This document shows positions 6,725 to 6,765 of a stretch of 6,765 nt of DNA, piece by piece. The position numbers were made by a program, and so were the translations under genes. The notes under the pieces are model-generated. The model was not told the DNA's origin, did not search any database, and worked only from the letters and a program-made list of their open reading frames with translations. Source of the DNA: an uncultured Faecalibacterium sp. (GTDB lineage Bacteria > Bacillota > Clostridia > Oscillospirales > Ruminococcaceae); assembly GCA_937915335.1 (NCBI GenBank), contig CALDLZ010000392.1:1-6765 (forward strand), in the 5' to 3' direction. Within the stretch, counting starts at the first letter, position 1. Each line of letters begins with the position of its first letter.

Positions 6725-6765
6725 ATGGGCCTCTTTGGATTTGGCAAAAAAGAAAAAGACAAGAT
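6725..6765 (+). CDS. ftsY: Start of a truncated gene, probably signal recognition particle receptor FtsY
   Basis: Only 13 complete codons are present before the window ends, reading MGLFGFGKKEKDK. A short hydrophobic Met-Gly-Leu-Phe start followed by a run of lysines is typical of FtsY N-termini, where it helps membrane contact; FtsY is the GTPase receptor that docks the signal recognition particle and its ribosome at the membrane (family knowledge). No GTPase motif is visible because the gene runs off the end. The call therefore rests on this short start and on the conserved order rnc-smc-ftsY in Firmicutes. The start is well supported by the ribosome-binding site 7 bases upstream and a predicted promoter. 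Another short basic-tailed membrane-associated protein cannot be excluded. Confidence 0.65.
   Translation, partial: MGLFGFGKKEKDK

Noticed and set aside
5535..6725. A 396-residue open frame on the minus strand over the end of smc and the ftsY junction
   Set aside because: Same codon-bias shadow effect. It would also read through the predicted plus-strand promoter and ribosome-binding site and shows no known domain.
1..6765. A novel defence, mobile or biosynthetic system
   Set aside because: All of the DNA except short gaps is accounted for by well-known core genes in a familiar order. No transposase, integrase, repeats, attachment sites, CRISPR array or RNA gene were seen.

Overview
The window is a compact run of five co-directional plus-strand genes with almost no spare DNA: trmFO, plsX, rnc, smc and the first 13 codons of a gene that is most likely ftsY. 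The DNA is GC-rich, with strong G/C preference at third codon positions. The ribosome-binding sites are strong and purine-rich, and the proteins look clostridial (for example the SMC signature LSGGEQALVAIS followed by PFCILDEIEAALDD). This suggests a high-GC member of the Clostridia, with the Faecalibacterium/Oscillospiraceae (Ruminococcaceae) group the best guess. The genus is an inference from style and gene order, not a proven assignment.

Layout: trmFO (16-1389) makes the folate/FAD-dependent tRNA m5U54 methyltransferase. After 15 bases comes plsX (1405-2421), the acyl-ACP:phosphate acyltransferase that starts phospholipid synthesis. After 26 bases comes rnc (2448-3122), RNase III. The smc gene (3123-6680) begins on the base after the rnc stop codon and encodes a full-length chromosome-condensing SMC ATPase. 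A 44-base gap then holds a near-consensus housekeeping promoter (-35 inside the end of smc, -10 just after its stop) and a strong ribosome-binding site for the last, truncated gene (6725 to the window end). No non-coding stretch approaches 300 bases, and I see no RNA gene, mobile element, CRISPR array or hairpin terminator.

How the genes fit together: plsX-rnc-smc-ftsY is the conserved Firmicutes backbone linking membrane lipid synthesis, RNA processing, chromosome organisation and membrane-protein targeting. The first four genes look like one transcription unit whose promoter lies upstream of the window. Two departures stand out: acpP (and fabD/fabG) is absent between plsX and rnc, and plsX follows trmFO rather than rpmF or fapR. 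The other points worth checking are an apparent ~20-residue insertion just before the second catalytic cysteine of TrmFO, and the private promoter ahead of the putative ftsY. I found no novel multi-gene system here; this is core housekeeping DNA.
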